Source: Pseudomonas helmanticensis (GTDB taxonomy: Bacteria > Pseudomonadota > Gammaproteobacteria > Pseudomonadales > Pseudomonadaceae). From it: 64,000 nt of DNA. The translations under genes were made by a program, and so were the position numbers. How positions within the stretch are numbered: position 1 is the first letter of the stretch; each line of letters starts with the position of its first letter. The stretch is taken from NCBI RefSeq assembly GCF_900182985.1, contig NZ_FXUY01000001.1, forward strand, positions 2,170,001 through 2,234,000. The letters run 5' to 3'. Shown in pieces: positions 50,588 through 58,724 of this stretch. The notes under the pieces were generated by a model. That model made no database searches, was not told the DNA's origin, and saw only the letters and a list, made by a program, of their open reading frames with translations.

Positions 50588-50796
50588 TTGAGATGGCGGT
50601 AACTCTGTATTGCCGAGCTCAGCACTACAGCGCCAGCCGCAATCGCCAGCCAGAACCCGCTGCGCGCACCATAAGCATCGACCAGCGCGCCGGAGCCCGC
50701 CGCACCAATTGCCACGCCAATACTCAATCCCGTCACCAGCCAGGTCAGGCCTTCAGTCAACTTGGCCGGCGGCACGATACGCTCGATCAGCGCCAT
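50584..50796 (-). pseudogene. Remnant C-terminus of an MFS transporter
   Basis: The translated piece has two membrane helices (LTWLVTGLSIGVAIGAAGSGALVDAYG and SGFWLAIAAGAVVLSSAIQSY), typical of the last two helices of a major-facilitator permease. They are preceded by ALIERIVPPAKLTEGLTW, a usual MFS loop. Upstream in the frame the sequence stops resembling an MFS protein: a basic segment without helices, running to 50943. About five sixths of a normal transporter is missing, so this is a decayed gene. The remaining stretch up to 51098 holds the lux-box-like palindrome and nothing else I can recognise. Confidence 0.7.
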
Positions 50797-50961
50797 CGCC
50801 ACAAGGCTTGCAGGTCGCAAAGCGCACAATTGTTGGTGGAATGTGAAGGTGCGCGACCACCAGCCTGCGGTTCGACTCATTCGTTTACGACCGATACCTG
50901 ACCCAGCCGAGATTGCCGCCAACCTTCGAACCACGACGACCATTTGTCGAAAACCACGCTG

Positions 50962-50981
50962 ACCTGTCAGGTCTGACAGGT
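50962..50981 (+). promoter_or_regulatory. lux-box-like palindrome upstream of the IDI-terpene cyclase gene
   Basis: ACCTGTCAGGTCTGACAGGT is a 20-bp inverted repeat (central GT aside), with the CT-N12-AG form of LuxR-family sites and 12 of 16 bases shared with the rhlA box as I recall it. The core CTGTCAG(G/A)TCTGACAG recurs at 62280. It lies 117 bp before the start codon. Confidence 0.6.
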
Positions 50982-51098
50982 GCCTTTATTCGCCACACGC
51001 GTTTTCATTAAACCTTCGCTCAACTGCGCAGGACTCCTGATGACCAGGCAATTGCGCTTCGGCACTGTCCGCCAGCGAATACGCTCGGGAGCCATGCC

Positions 51099-52646
51099 AT
51101 GGAAGAACAGCTCATTCTCGTCTCACCCAACGATCGCCAGACCGGCGTGGCCGCAAAGATGCAAGTGCATCACCAGGGCCTGCGCCATCGGGCGTTTTCC
51201 ATTCTGCTGTTCGATCCGCAGGGCCGGCTGCTGATGCAGCAACGCGCGTTGGGCAAATATCATTCCGGCGGGTTATGGACCAACACCTGCTGCGGGCATC
51301 CTCGCGCGGGCGAACGGACGGCAGTCGCTGCCAACCGTCGATCGCAGGAAGAAATGGGCATGTCCTGCAAGCTGCACAAAGTCGCCTCGATGCTCTACCA
51401 CGAGCAAGTGTCCGATCAACTGATCGAGCATGAATTCGATCATGTGTTTGCCGGTATCAGTCAGACCGATCCGGTGGCCAACCCTGATGAAGCCGAAAGC
51501 TGGGAGTGGCTGGCGCTACCGCAAATCGCCGAGTGCATCGAGCAGACGCCCAACGTCTTCACGGTCTGGTTTCGGCGGATGTTCGAGCAGTTCGGGATAG
51601 AGGGGGTGCGAGGCTGGTTCGAGGCAGTGCGCGCGCGCACCGCTGCACCCTCATCGCCGCCGCGAAACGTTGTTCTTATAGCTTCGCCCTGGGCCGTCCC
51701 ACCGTTGTACTGCCCTGCTCCCTTTCGGGTCGATGCTGCGCTGGCAGAGGCAGTGGATGAACAGCTCATGCCATGGATCGAGCAGGTCGGGATCTTTCCG
51801 GGCCAACTTGAAAAAGTCCGTGCGATGGGCTTTGGGCGCTTCGCCATGCTGTGCCATACCGACACGGAGGATCCGGATCGTGTGTTGCTGGCAGCGCAAT
51901 GTGTTGCCGCGCTGTTCGCCGTCGATGATTACTACTGTGATGATGAGAGAACCGGGTCTGAGCCCAAACTGGTCGGCCCGCGCCTGTCCGTCGCGCTTGC
52001 CGCGCTGGAACCGGTTTATTTGAGCGAACGGTTTCGGCCTGGTCTGGCACAGGCCTTGTGTGGCGATCCGGTATTGGTCGCTCTGCAGGCCTATCTGGCG
52101 CGGGTGGAGTCCTTCGCGAAACCTGCCCAGGTCGCACGCGTACGCCATGAAATCATCGCCATGTTCGTGACCATGACAGCCGAAGCCGCCTGGCGCATCG
52201 AAGGCCTCACGCCGGCGCTCTGGGAGTACCTCGCCCACCGCCAGGTCAACAGTTTCCTCCCATGCCTGTCGCTCGTCGACATTGTCGGTGGCTATGAATT
52301 GCCCGCCAATGTCTACAGCGCACCGCAAGTGCGGCGGGTGACGACACTGGCTGCCAGCGCCACGATCATTGCCAACGACCTGTTTTCGGCGCTGAAGGAA
52401 CAGCAGGCCGGGATTGGTGATTTCAATTTACCGTTGCTGCTGATGCGTGAGCAGCAATGCTCGCCGCAACAGGCCATGGCGCAAAGCGCCGCTGTCCATG
52501 ACGAGATCATGCATCTGTATGAAGCCGCAGAGCTGGCCGTATTGCCGGGCGCATCGCCGCTGCTCAAACGCTATTTGCGAGGAATCAAGAGCTGGCTGGC
52601 CGGCAATGTCGAATGGCATCGCACCAGTGGCCGTTATCAGGTGTGA
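51099..52646 (+). CDS. Isopentenyl-diphosphate isomerase fused to a class I terpene cyclase
   Basis: 515 aa in one uninterrupted frame. Residues 1-175 are a type I IDI (Nudix fold): HRAFSILLFDPQGRLLMQQRA, catalytic Cys in TNTCCGHP (64-65), GERTAVAANRRSQEEMGM as the Nudix-like helix, IEHEFDHVF with metal glutamates, and SWEWLAL. After an Ala/Pro linker (180-190), residues about 195-515 form a bacterial terpene cyclase. Its motifs are the Asp-rich D276-D-Y-Y-C-D-D-E, the NSE triad N426-D-L-F-S-A-L-K-E434 and the final WHRTSGRY. This resembles the 2-methylisoborneol/2-methylenebornane synthase group, but no methyltransferase gene is nearby, so the substrate (GPP, FPP or methylated GPP) is open. 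The IDI half would make DMAPP from IPP at the cyclase. A lux-box-like palindrome lies upstream; no PvdS box was found. Confidence 0.88.
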   Translation: MEEQLILVSPNDRQTGVAAKMQVHHQGLRHRAFSILLFDPQGRLLMQQRALGKYHSGGLWTNTCCGHPRAGERTAVAANRRSQEEMGMSCKLHKVASMLYHEQVSDQLIEHEFDHVFAGISQTDPVANPDEAESWEWLALPQIAECIEQTPNVFTVWFRRMFEQFGIEGVRGWFEAVRARTAAPSSPPRNVVLIASPWAVPPLYCPAPFRVDAALAEAVDEQLMPWIEQVGIFPGQLEKVRAMGFGRFAMLCHTDTEDPDRVLLAAQCVAALFAVDDYYCDDERTGSEPKLVGPRLSVALAALEPVYLSERFRPGLAQALCGDPVLVALQAYLARVESFAKPAQVARVRHEIIAMFVTMTAEAAWRIEGLTPALWEYLAHRQVNSFLPCLSLVDIVGGYELPANVYSAPQVRRVTTLAASATIIANDLFSALKEQQAGIGDFNLPLLLMREQQCSPQQAMAQSAAVHDEIMHLYEAAELAVLPGASPLLKRYLRGIKSWLAGNVEWHRTSGRYQV

Positions 52647-52735
52647 AGGTGTCGAACTTTTCATGATTACGGATGAACTCTCGTCGCAGCCTGTCAGTCA
52701 GCTAGATAAGTCCTCGACTCAAGGCGCGACCCTGC

Positions 52736-53536
52736 ATGCACATCTCCCTCACAGGACAAGTAGCCCTGATCACCGGCGCCAGTTCCGGCATCGGTCACGC
52801 CGCCGCCAAAGCCCTGGCCGCTGCCGGTGCTGCCGTGGTCATCAACTACAACCGTCAGGCCGCCCCCGCCGAAGCCCTGGCGCGGCAGATCATCGCCGAC
52901 GGTGGTCAGGCGCTGGCGATCGGTGCCGATGTGTCGAAAGAAGATGACGTCGAACGGCTGTTCGCCGAGACCCTCGATGCGTTCGGTTCGCTGGACATTC
53001 TGGTCGCCAACTCCGGCCTGCAAAAGGATTCGCCGGCTGTGGATATGTCGCTGGAGGACTGGAATCAGGTGATCGGTGTCAACCTCACCGGCCAGTTCCT
53101 CTGCGCCCGCGCGGCGCTGCGGATTTTCAATCGCCAGGGGGTGCGTGAAGGCGTGTCCCGTGCCGCCGGCAAGATCATTCACATGAGTTCGGTGCACCAG
53201 CGCATTCCATGGGCCGGACACGTCAATTATGCAGCGTCCAAGGGCGGTGTCGATCAGTTGATGCAGACCCTCGCGCAGGAAGTCAGCCATCAGCGCATTC
53301 GCATCAACGGCATTGCGCCGGGGGCGATCCGCACAGCGATCAATAAAGACGCCACCGAAGGCGATGCTGGGCAAGCCCTGCTCAACCTGATTCCCTATGG
53401 CCGCATCGGTGATGTCGAAGACGTCGCCAGCGCGGTGGTCTTTCTCGCCTCCGACGCCTCCGACTACATTGTCGGCACCACCCTGTTCATCGACGGCGGC
53501 ATGAGCCTTTATCCGGAGTTTCGCGGCAATGGCTGA
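52736..53536 (+). CDS. SDR-family oxidoreductase (glucose 1-dehydrogenase-like)
   Basis: Classical short-chain dehydrogenase, 266 aa, cytoplasmic. The cofactor motif TGASSGIG spans 13-20, with NADP-type surroundings (VINYNRQ). Then come GADVSKEDDV, NSGL (in place of NNAG), catalytic S151/S152, Y165 and K169 (VNYAASKGG), and the C-terminal IDGGMSLYPEF seen in glucose 1-dehydrogenases. Its last 8 bases overlap the start of the GH15 gene, so the pair is translationally coupled. A polyol, glucose or related sugar is a plausible substrate. The ribosome site is weak (AAGG about 12 bases upstream). A gap of 89 bp after the terpene cyclase gene leaves a shared transcript possible but unproven. Confidence 0.85.
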   Translation: MHISLTGQVALITGASSGIGHAAAKALAAAGAAVVINYNRQAAPAEALARQIIADGGQALAIGADVSKEDDVERLFAETLDAFGSLDILVANSGLQKDSPAVDMSLEDWNQVIGVNLTGQFLCARAALRIFNRQGVREGVSRAAGKIIHMSSVHQRIPWAGHVNYAASKGGVDQLMQTLAQEVSHQRIRINGIAPGAIRTAINKDATEGDAGQALLNLIPYGRIGDVEDVASAVVFLASDASDYIVGTTLFIDGGMSLYPEFRGNG

Positions 53537-55355
53537 GCATCACCTGGAACGACAAAGCCCGATCGACGCCCACGGCATCATCGGCGACATGCGCAGTGCG
53601 GCGCTGGTCAATGATCGCGGCAGTGTGGATTTTTTCTGCTGGCCGGAGTTCGACAGCCCGTCGATTTTCTGTTCGTTGCTGGACAGCCCCGATGCGGGGA
53701 TTTTCCAGTTGGCGCCGGACTTGCCTGATGCACGCCGCGAGCAGATCTACCTGCCCGACACCAATGTCCTGCAAACCCGCTGGCTGAGTGAGCGCGCGGT
53801 GGTGGAAGTCACCGACTTGCTGCCGGTCGCCGATAACGAAGACGATTTGCCGTTGCTGATGCGCCGGGTGCGCGTGGTCAGCGGTGAAGCGACCTTCCAC
53901 GTGCGTTGTGCGGTGCGCCATGACTACGCGCGCGCCGACACCCGTGCGCGGATGGACCAGCAAGCGGTGATCTTCAGTGCCGACGGCCAGCCATCGATGC
54001 GACTGACCTCGGATCAGGCATTGCACATCGAGACTGATGCAGCGGTGGCCTCCTTTACCTTGAAACAGGATCAGACTGCCGCGTTTATGCTCGGCGGCGA
54101 AGACGATCCGCGCTTCACGGAAGGCGCCGCGCAACTGTGCATGGAGCGCACGCTGAAGTTCTGGCGCGACTGGCTCGGCCAGTCGATCTATCGCGGGCGC
54201 TGGCGGGAAATGGTCAACCGCTCGGCCCTTGCGCTGAAACTGCTGACTTCGCGCAAACACGGCGCGATCCTCGCCGCCGCTACCTTCGGCCTGCCGGAAA
54301 CGCCCGGCGGCGAACGCAACTGGGATTACCGCTACACGTGGATCCGCGACGCCTCGTTCACGGTGTACGCGTTCATGCGCCTGGGCTTTGTCGGCGAAGC
54401 CAACGCCTACATGGGCTGGCTGCGTGGGCGGGTCAGCGATTGCCACGGGCAACCGATGAAACTCAACATTCTCTACGCCATCGACGGACGCCAGGAGTTG
54501 CCGGAAACCGAACTCACGCATTTGTCCGGTCATGGCGGCGCGCAACCGGTGCGGATCGGCAATGGCGCGTATGACCAGATCCAGCTGGATATTTTTGGCG
54601 AGCTGATGGACGCGGTCTATCTGGTCAACAAGTACGGCGACGCGATTTCTCATGAAGGCTGGAAGCATGTGCGCGAAGTGGTCGATCAGGTCTGTGAAAC
54701 CTGGCAGACCACCGATGTCGGCATCTGGGAAATGCGCGGCGAACAGCACCACTTTCTGCACTCGCGGCTGATGTGCTGGGTGGCGCTGGACCGCGCCATT
54801 CGTCTGGCCTCGAAGCGCTCGCTGCCCGCTCCGTTCGCGCAATGGGATCAGACGCGGCAGGCGATCTATGCCGACATCTGGGACAACTTCTGGAATGAAG
54901 AGCGCGGACATTTCGTCCAGTACAAGGGCGGCACGGCGCTGGATGGCTCGATGCTGTTGATGCCGCTGGTGCGGTTCGTCAGCGCCAAGGATCCGCGCTG
55001 GTTGTCGACGCTTGAGGCCATTGAAAAAAATCTGGTGCGCGATGGCATGGTGTATCGCTATCGCAATGACGACTCGGGCATTGACGGTTTGGCCGGTACC
55101 GAAGGCGCGTTTGCCGCGTGTTCGTTCTGGTACGTCGAGTGCCTGGCTCGCGCGGGGCAGGTGGAAAAGGCGCATCTGGAATTCGAGCAATTGCTGAGGT
55201 ACGCCAACCCGCTGGGGTTGTATGCCGAGGAATTCGACAGTCATGGCCGGCATTTGGGCAATACACCGCAGGCGCTGACGCATCTGGCGCTGATCAGTGC
55301 GGCGAGTTTTCTGGATCGTCGGTTGAGCGGGGAAAAGAGTGAGTGGCAGCCGTAA
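53529..55355 (+). CDS. Glycoside hydrolase family 15 protein (glucoamylase/trehalase-like)
   Basis: 608 aa. The N-terminal beta-sandwich (about 1-220; IDAHGIIGDMRSAALVNDRGSVDFFCWPEFDSPSIF) is typical of prokaryotic GH15 proteins. The (alpha/alpha)6 catalytic domain has NWDYRYTWIRDASFT near 270, GNGAYDQIQLDIFGEL, TTDVGIWEMR with a candidate acid Glu, and GTEGAFAACSFWYVE with the second candidate Glu. No signal peptide is seen, so a cytoplasmic enzyme acting on alpha-glucosides such as trehalose or maltodextrin is likely. The ATG overlaps the SDR stop by 8 bases. The SDR would fit by oxidising the released glucose, as an inference. Confidence 0.9.
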   Translation: MAEHHLERQSPIDAHGIIGDMRSAALVNDRGSVDFFCWPEFDSPSIFCSLLDSPDAGIFQLAPDLPDARREQIYLPDTNVLQTRWLSERAVVEVTDLLPVADNEDDLPLLMRRVRVVSGEATFHVRCAVRHDYARADTRARMDQQAVIFSADGQPSMRLTSDQALHIETDAAVASFTLKQDQTAAFMLGGEDDPRFTEGAAQLCMERTLKFWRDWLGQSIYRGRWREMVNRSALALKLLTSRKHGAILAAATFGLPETPGGERNWDYRYTWIRDASFTVYAFMRLGFVGEANAYMGWLRGRVSDCHGQPMKLNILYAIDGRQELPETELTHLSGHGGAQPVRIGNGAYDQIQLDIFGELMDAVYLVNKYGDAISHEGWKHVREVVDQVCETWQTTDVGIWEMRGEQHHFLHSRLMCWVALDRAIRLASKRSLPAPFAQWDQTRQAIYADIWDNFWNEERGHFVQYKGGTALDGSMLLMPLVRFVSAKDPRWLSTLEAIEKNLVRDGMVYRYRNDDSGIDGLAGTEGAFAACSFWYVECLARAGQVEKAHLEFEQLLRYANPLGLYAEEFDSHGRHLGNTPQALTHLALISAASFLDRRLSGEKSEWQP

Positions 55356-55443
55356 TGTTCGTCGGAGACTGTCAGAAATATCCCGCAAAGTAGCCCTACC
55401 GTAGGACAACCTCCTACACAAAAAGGCGCTATCACCTCCCCCC

Positions 55444-55575
55444 TGTGGCGAGGGGCTTGCCCCCGTTGGGGCGCAAAGCGCCCCCCAAAACAAACACTGA
55501 GTTCTTCCAGATGCAGCGGTTTTGCTGACTCTGCGACTGCTGCGCAGCCGAACGGGGGCAAGCCCCCTCGCCACA
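55444..55575. repeat. Inverted repeat of the GGCGAGGGGGCTTGCCCCC family
   Basis: Left arm TGTGGCGAGGGGCTTGCCCC (55444 on) and right arm GGGGCAAGCCCCCTCGCCAC (to 55575), differing by one G, lie 83 bp apart; a small inner hairpin GGGGCGCAAAGCGCCCC follows the left arm. This is the only recognisable content of the 381-bp gap after the GH15 gene. Confidence 0.85.
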
Positions 55576-55736
55576 AAGTCTGCGTTTCAAGGACTACAAA
55601 CGCTCAACAATCCCTGCCCCGCACGTTGCACTCACATCCAGAAATACCCTGTTGCCAGCTGTTACATCCACCCCTACCATCCACCGCAACGGGCACAGCG
55701 GAGCTGTCCAATAAAACCCGAATTCAAGGAAGCAAC

Positions 55737-56126
55737 ATGTCCCACCACGTGCAGCGCACCATCGACTCCCCCCTTCGCACCGGCCTGTCCCGCAGCCAAC
55801 TCTGGGAAGCCGCCGACAAAGGCCTGATCAAATGCTGGGAAATCGGCCGCCAGCGCGCCAGCCGTTTCCCCGAACTCGCCCAACGCTGCCTCGCCGACGA
55901 ACTGCCGGTGCTCGGCTGGAAAGGTGGCGTCAGCCGCAGCCTGAAGAAAAACGAAAAATACGGCTCGCTGAAATACCTCGCGCAATGGCAAGGCCTGCGG
56001 GGTGAGGATCTGGATATTGATCTGAGCGAAGAGCGCTCACTGACCTGTTCACGGACGAAAATGCGGGTGACGTTTACCCCGGATCGTAGTAAGTATTTCA
56101 ATCAGTTGGCGGAAGCCGAGGCTTAA
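55737..56126 (+). CDS. Conserved-type hypothetical protein, 129 aa
   Basis: I do not recognise the family. The ATG is preceded by a good AAGGAAG site, and codon use matches the neighbours, so it is a real gene. The protein is soluble, Lys/Arg/Glu-rich and without signal or membrane segments. It has LSRSQLWEAADKGLIKCWEIGRQRASRFPELAQ, a helix-rich N-terminal part, and a charged middle (SLKKNEKYGSLKYLAQW). It ends 12 bp before the BRCT gene, suggesting a shared transcript. DNA- or nucleotide-related function is only a guess from that neighbour. Confidence 0.8.
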   Translation: MSHHVQRTIDSPLRTGLSRSQLWEAADKGLIKCWEIGRQRASRFPELAQRCLADELPVLGWKGGVSRSLKKNEKYGSLKYLAQWQGLRGEDLDIDLSEERSLTCSRTKMRVTFTPDRSKYFNQLAEAEA

Positions 56127-56138
56127 GGAGAAGCAGCG

Positions 56139-56771
56139 ATGGTGGATTTGCATCAGGAGTTTCAGAACAGCCGATTTTTTCATGAAGCGAGGATCGACAA
56201 ACGTTCGGCGGATGCCCTGGCCGGGGTTGCGGCCGGACTTGCTGCCGATGGCAAGATCAATCAACAAGAAGCCGAATTTCTCAAAAACTGGATAGAAACT
56301 CATTTGGTTCACTGGGGTGATCCGGTCGTAAACATTCTGTATAAACGTCTTGAGGGCATGCTCAGCGACGGCGTACTCGATGCAGACGAATCAGTGGAAT
56401 TGCTCGAGATACTGCACCAATTTGCCGGCCTGCCAACAGGTTCGGCGCAAACCTTCAGTGCACCCAACAACCTGCCGCTTGATAATCCTGCGCCTTCTCT
56501 AAGCTGCGCAGATCGTGTCTTTCTGTTCACTGGGGTGATGGCTTACGGGCCGCGCAAGGCTTGTGAGTCACTGATCGTCGAGCGCGGCGGTGTCATCGGC
56601 AGCGGTATCAGCAAAAAGATTCACTATCTGGTGATCGGCAGCATTGGCAATGACCAATGGCTGCACAGCAGCTATGGTACGAAGATCAAAAAAGCCGTGG
56701 AACTGCGAGACAGTGGCGTACCGATTGCGACCATTAGTGAAGATCACTGGCAGAAGGTGTTGTTCGGATAA
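56139..56771 (+). CDS. BRCT-domain protein with helical N-terminal domain
   Basis: 210 aa. The N-terminal half is helical (ADALAGVAAGLAADGKINQQEAEFLKNWIE, then DGVLDADESVELLEILHQFAG) and recalls TerB-like tandem EF-hand-derived repeats. The C-terminal 90 residues form a BRCT domain as in NAD-dependent DNA ligase: VFLFTGVMAYGPRKACESLIVERGGVI, then KIHYLVIG, GTKIKKAVELRDSGVPIATISEDHW. BRCT domains bind phosphoproteins or DNA ends; this stand-alone form is found in many bacteria with no defined role. AAGGAG precedes the ATG. It is followed by an alpha/beta hydrolase gene 12 bp on. Confidence 0.85.
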   Translation: MVDLHQEFQNSRFFHEARIDKRSADALAGVAAGLAADGKINQQEAEFLKNWIETHLVHWGDPVVNILYKRLEGMLSDGVLDADESVELLEILHQFAGLPTGSAQTFSAPNNLPLDNPAPSLSCADRVFLFTGVMAYGPRKACESLIVERGGVIGSGISKKIHYLVIGSIGNDQWLHSSYGTKIKKAVELRDSGVPIATISEDHWQKVLFG

Positions 56772-56783
56772 CGGGAGCTTGCC

Positions 56784-57683
56784 ATGAGCCGTAAAGCGAT
56801 TCTGTCCTGCAAAACCGCCAGTCTGACCATCGCCTACGAACAGCATGGCCCGGCCAGCGGTGCTTCGGTGATTTTGCTCCACGGCTTTCCCTACTCCCCT
56901 CGCGCGTATGACGAGATCGCCCCGGCGCTCGCCGCAGAGGGTTACCACGTCATCGTGCCGTACTTGCGCGGCTACGGGCCTACCCGGTTCAACCAGCCAC
57001 AAACATTGCGCTCCGGGCAGCAAGCGGCGTTGGCCCAGGATCTGCTGGACTTGATGGATGCGCTGTCCATCGGACAGGCCACCCTCTGCGGTTACGACTG
57101 GGGCGGTCGCGCGGCGTGCATCGTCGCGGCGTTGTTTCCTGATCGAGTGCAGGGTTTGGTGACGGGCGATGGCTACAACCTGCAGGACATCGCGAACTCG
57201 ACGCGACCGCTCGATCCCGAGACCGAGCATCGGCTCTGGTATCAGTATTACTTCCATACGCCGCGTGGCGTTGCAGGCCTGACGCAAAATCGTCGGGAGT
57301 TCTGTGAGTGGCTCTGGAAGCTGTGGTCACCGACCTGGTCGCGCAATGCCGAGCGCTATCCCCTGACTGCGCCGGCCTTCGATAACCCTGATTTCGTCGA
57401 CGTGGTGATCCACTCCTATCGCCATCGCTTCATGTATGTCGCGGGCGATCCGGCGCTTGAATCGATGGAAAAGGCATTGACCCGGCAACCGCCGATCAGC
57501 GTGCCGACCATTTCCCTGTGCGGCGCTGACGACGGCGTTGGCCCGGCACCGGTGGACGATGAAGACGCCGGACATTTCAGCGGCTTCTATGAGCGGCGCG
57601 TGCTGGCCGGGGTCGGCCACAACATTCCCGAGGAGGCCCCGCAGCAAACCCTCAAGGCATTACTGGATCTGTTGCAGCGCTGA
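56784..57683 (+). CDS. Alpha/beta hydrolase, epoxide-hydrolase/dehalogenase-like
   Basis: 299 aa. The HGFP oxyanion motif (33-36) and nucleophile D105 in GYDWGG, an Asp in place of Ser, point to the epoxide-hydrolase/haloalkane-dehalogenase group rather than esterases. The base is in GVGHNIPEEAP near the C-terminus. A cap domain with several Trp/Tyr residues (HRLWYQYYFHTPRG, EWLWKLWSP) lies between. No signal peptide. GGGAG precedes the ATG. The 3' end overlaps the convergent GlxA-type regulator gene by 32 bp. The substrate is unknown; the neighbourhood gives no direct clue beyond the isocyanide hydratase gene beyond the regulator. Confidence 0.85.
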   Translation: MSRKAILSCKTASLTIAYEQHGPASGASVILLHGFPYSPRAYDEIAPALAAEGYHVIVPYLRGYGPTRFNQPQTLRSGQQAALAQDLLDLMDALSIGQATLCGYDWGGRAACIVAALFPDRVQGLVTGDGYNLQDIANSTRPLDPETEHRLWYQYYFHTPRGVAGLTQNRREFCEWLWKLWSPTWSRNAERYPLTAPAFDNPDFVDVVIHSYRHRFMYVAGDPALESMEKALTRQPPISVPTISLCGADDGVGPAPVDDEDAGHFSGFYERRVLAGVGHNIPEEAPQQTLKALLDLLQR

Positions 57684-58635
57684 CCGAAAACCGCTCGCGA
57701 TAGGCCTGCGGTGTCACGCCAATCGCCCGCAGAAAACTGCGCCGCAGTGTCTCTTCGCTGCCAAATCCGCAATTGGCGGCGATGCGTTTGACCGGCAGAC
57801 CGGTATCACTGAGCAGGCGCCGCGCCGTTTCGACGCGGATCAGTTCGATCGCCCGCGCCGGGGTCTGGCCGGTGTCGGCACGATAGTGGCGGACGAAACT
57901 GCGTTCGCTCATCCCCGCCTGATCGGCGAGGGTCGGCACGCCAAGATCACAGGTCAGGTTTTCTGCGATCCATGCGTGCAGCCCATCAAACCGATTGCCC
58001 TGATTCTGCAGTGACAGCGTCACGCTGAATTGCGATTGCCCACCCGGGCGCTTGAGGAACACCACCAGATGGCGGGCGACGTCCAGAGCGATGTCGCTGC
58101 CGAGGTCTTCTTCAACCATCGCCAAGGCCAGATCAATACCGGCGGTGACACCCGCCGAGGTCCAGACCGGGCCGTCGTTGATGAAAATCGGATTGGCTTC
58201 GACTTGCAGTTTCGGGTGTTGCTGCGCCAGTTGTTCGCAGCGGGTCCAGTGGGTGACCACGCGCCGGCCATCGAGCCAGCCACTCGCGGCCAACAGAAAC
58301 GCGCCGGTGCAGACCGAGGCCACTCGTCGGCATTTGGCGGCGTGTTCGCGCACCCAATCCACTAAAAGCACATCTTCAGCCGCCGGATAAATGCCCCAGC
58401 CGCCAGCGATGATCAATGTGTCACTGGGTTCTTCTGGCAACGGCTCGGCCAACACCGCCAAACCCGCCGACGACATCACCGCCCCGCCGCCGCAGGCGAT
58501 CACGCTCGGCGCATAAGGCATCGGCAAGCCGCGCTGACGGGCGAGGTCATTGGCCGAAGCGAACACCTGCAATGGCCCGGTGACGTCGAGGATCTGCATG
58601 TTGGCGAACGCGAGTACGTGGATGGCTTTGGGCAT
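57652..58635 (-). CDS. GlxA/FtrA-type AraC-family transcriptional regulator
   Basis: 327 aa. The N-terminal DJ-1/PfpI-like amidotransferase-fold domain (about 1-185; IHVLAFANMQILDVTGPLQVFASA, VASVCTGAFLLAASGWLDGRRVVTHW) is followed by a C-terminal AraC helix-turn-helix pair (about 215-315; ERSFVRHYRADTGQTPARAIELIRVETARRLL and IAANCGFGSEETLRRSFLRAIGVTPQAYRERF). It is divergent from the isocyanide hydratase gene across 89 bp, the common arrangement for a local regulator and its target, and both share the DJ-1 fold. No convincing ribosome-binding site is visible before its ATG, so the start is less certain. Confidence 0.9.
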   Translation of the reverse strand: MPKAIHVLAFANMQILDVTGPLQVFASANDLARQRGLPMPYAPSVIACGGGAVMSSAGLAVLAEPLPEEPSDTLIIAGGWGIYPAAEDVLLVDWVREHAAKCRRVASVCTGAFLLAASGWLDGRRVVTHWTRCEQLAQQHPKLQVEANPIFINDGPVWTSAGVTAGIDLALAMVEEDLGSDIALDVARHLVVFLKRPGGQSQFSVTLSLQNQGNRFDGLHAWIAENLTCDLGVPTLADQAGMSERSFVRHYRADTGQTPARAIELIRVETARRLLSDTGLPVKRIAANCGFGSEETLRRSFLRAIGVTPQAYRERFSVSAATDPVMP

Positions 58636-58724
58636 TTGGCGTAATTCGTGGGGTTATTGGCGTACGCGCCAGAACCTACGCGCCTACAGTGAAGCCGTCC
58701 ACCCCTTTTCATGGAGCAAGAACG

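Noticed and set aside
50797..50943. Upstream extension of the MFS remnant as a small intact gene
   Set aside because: The added residues are basic and helix-free, unlike any MFS segment, and no ribosome site was seen.
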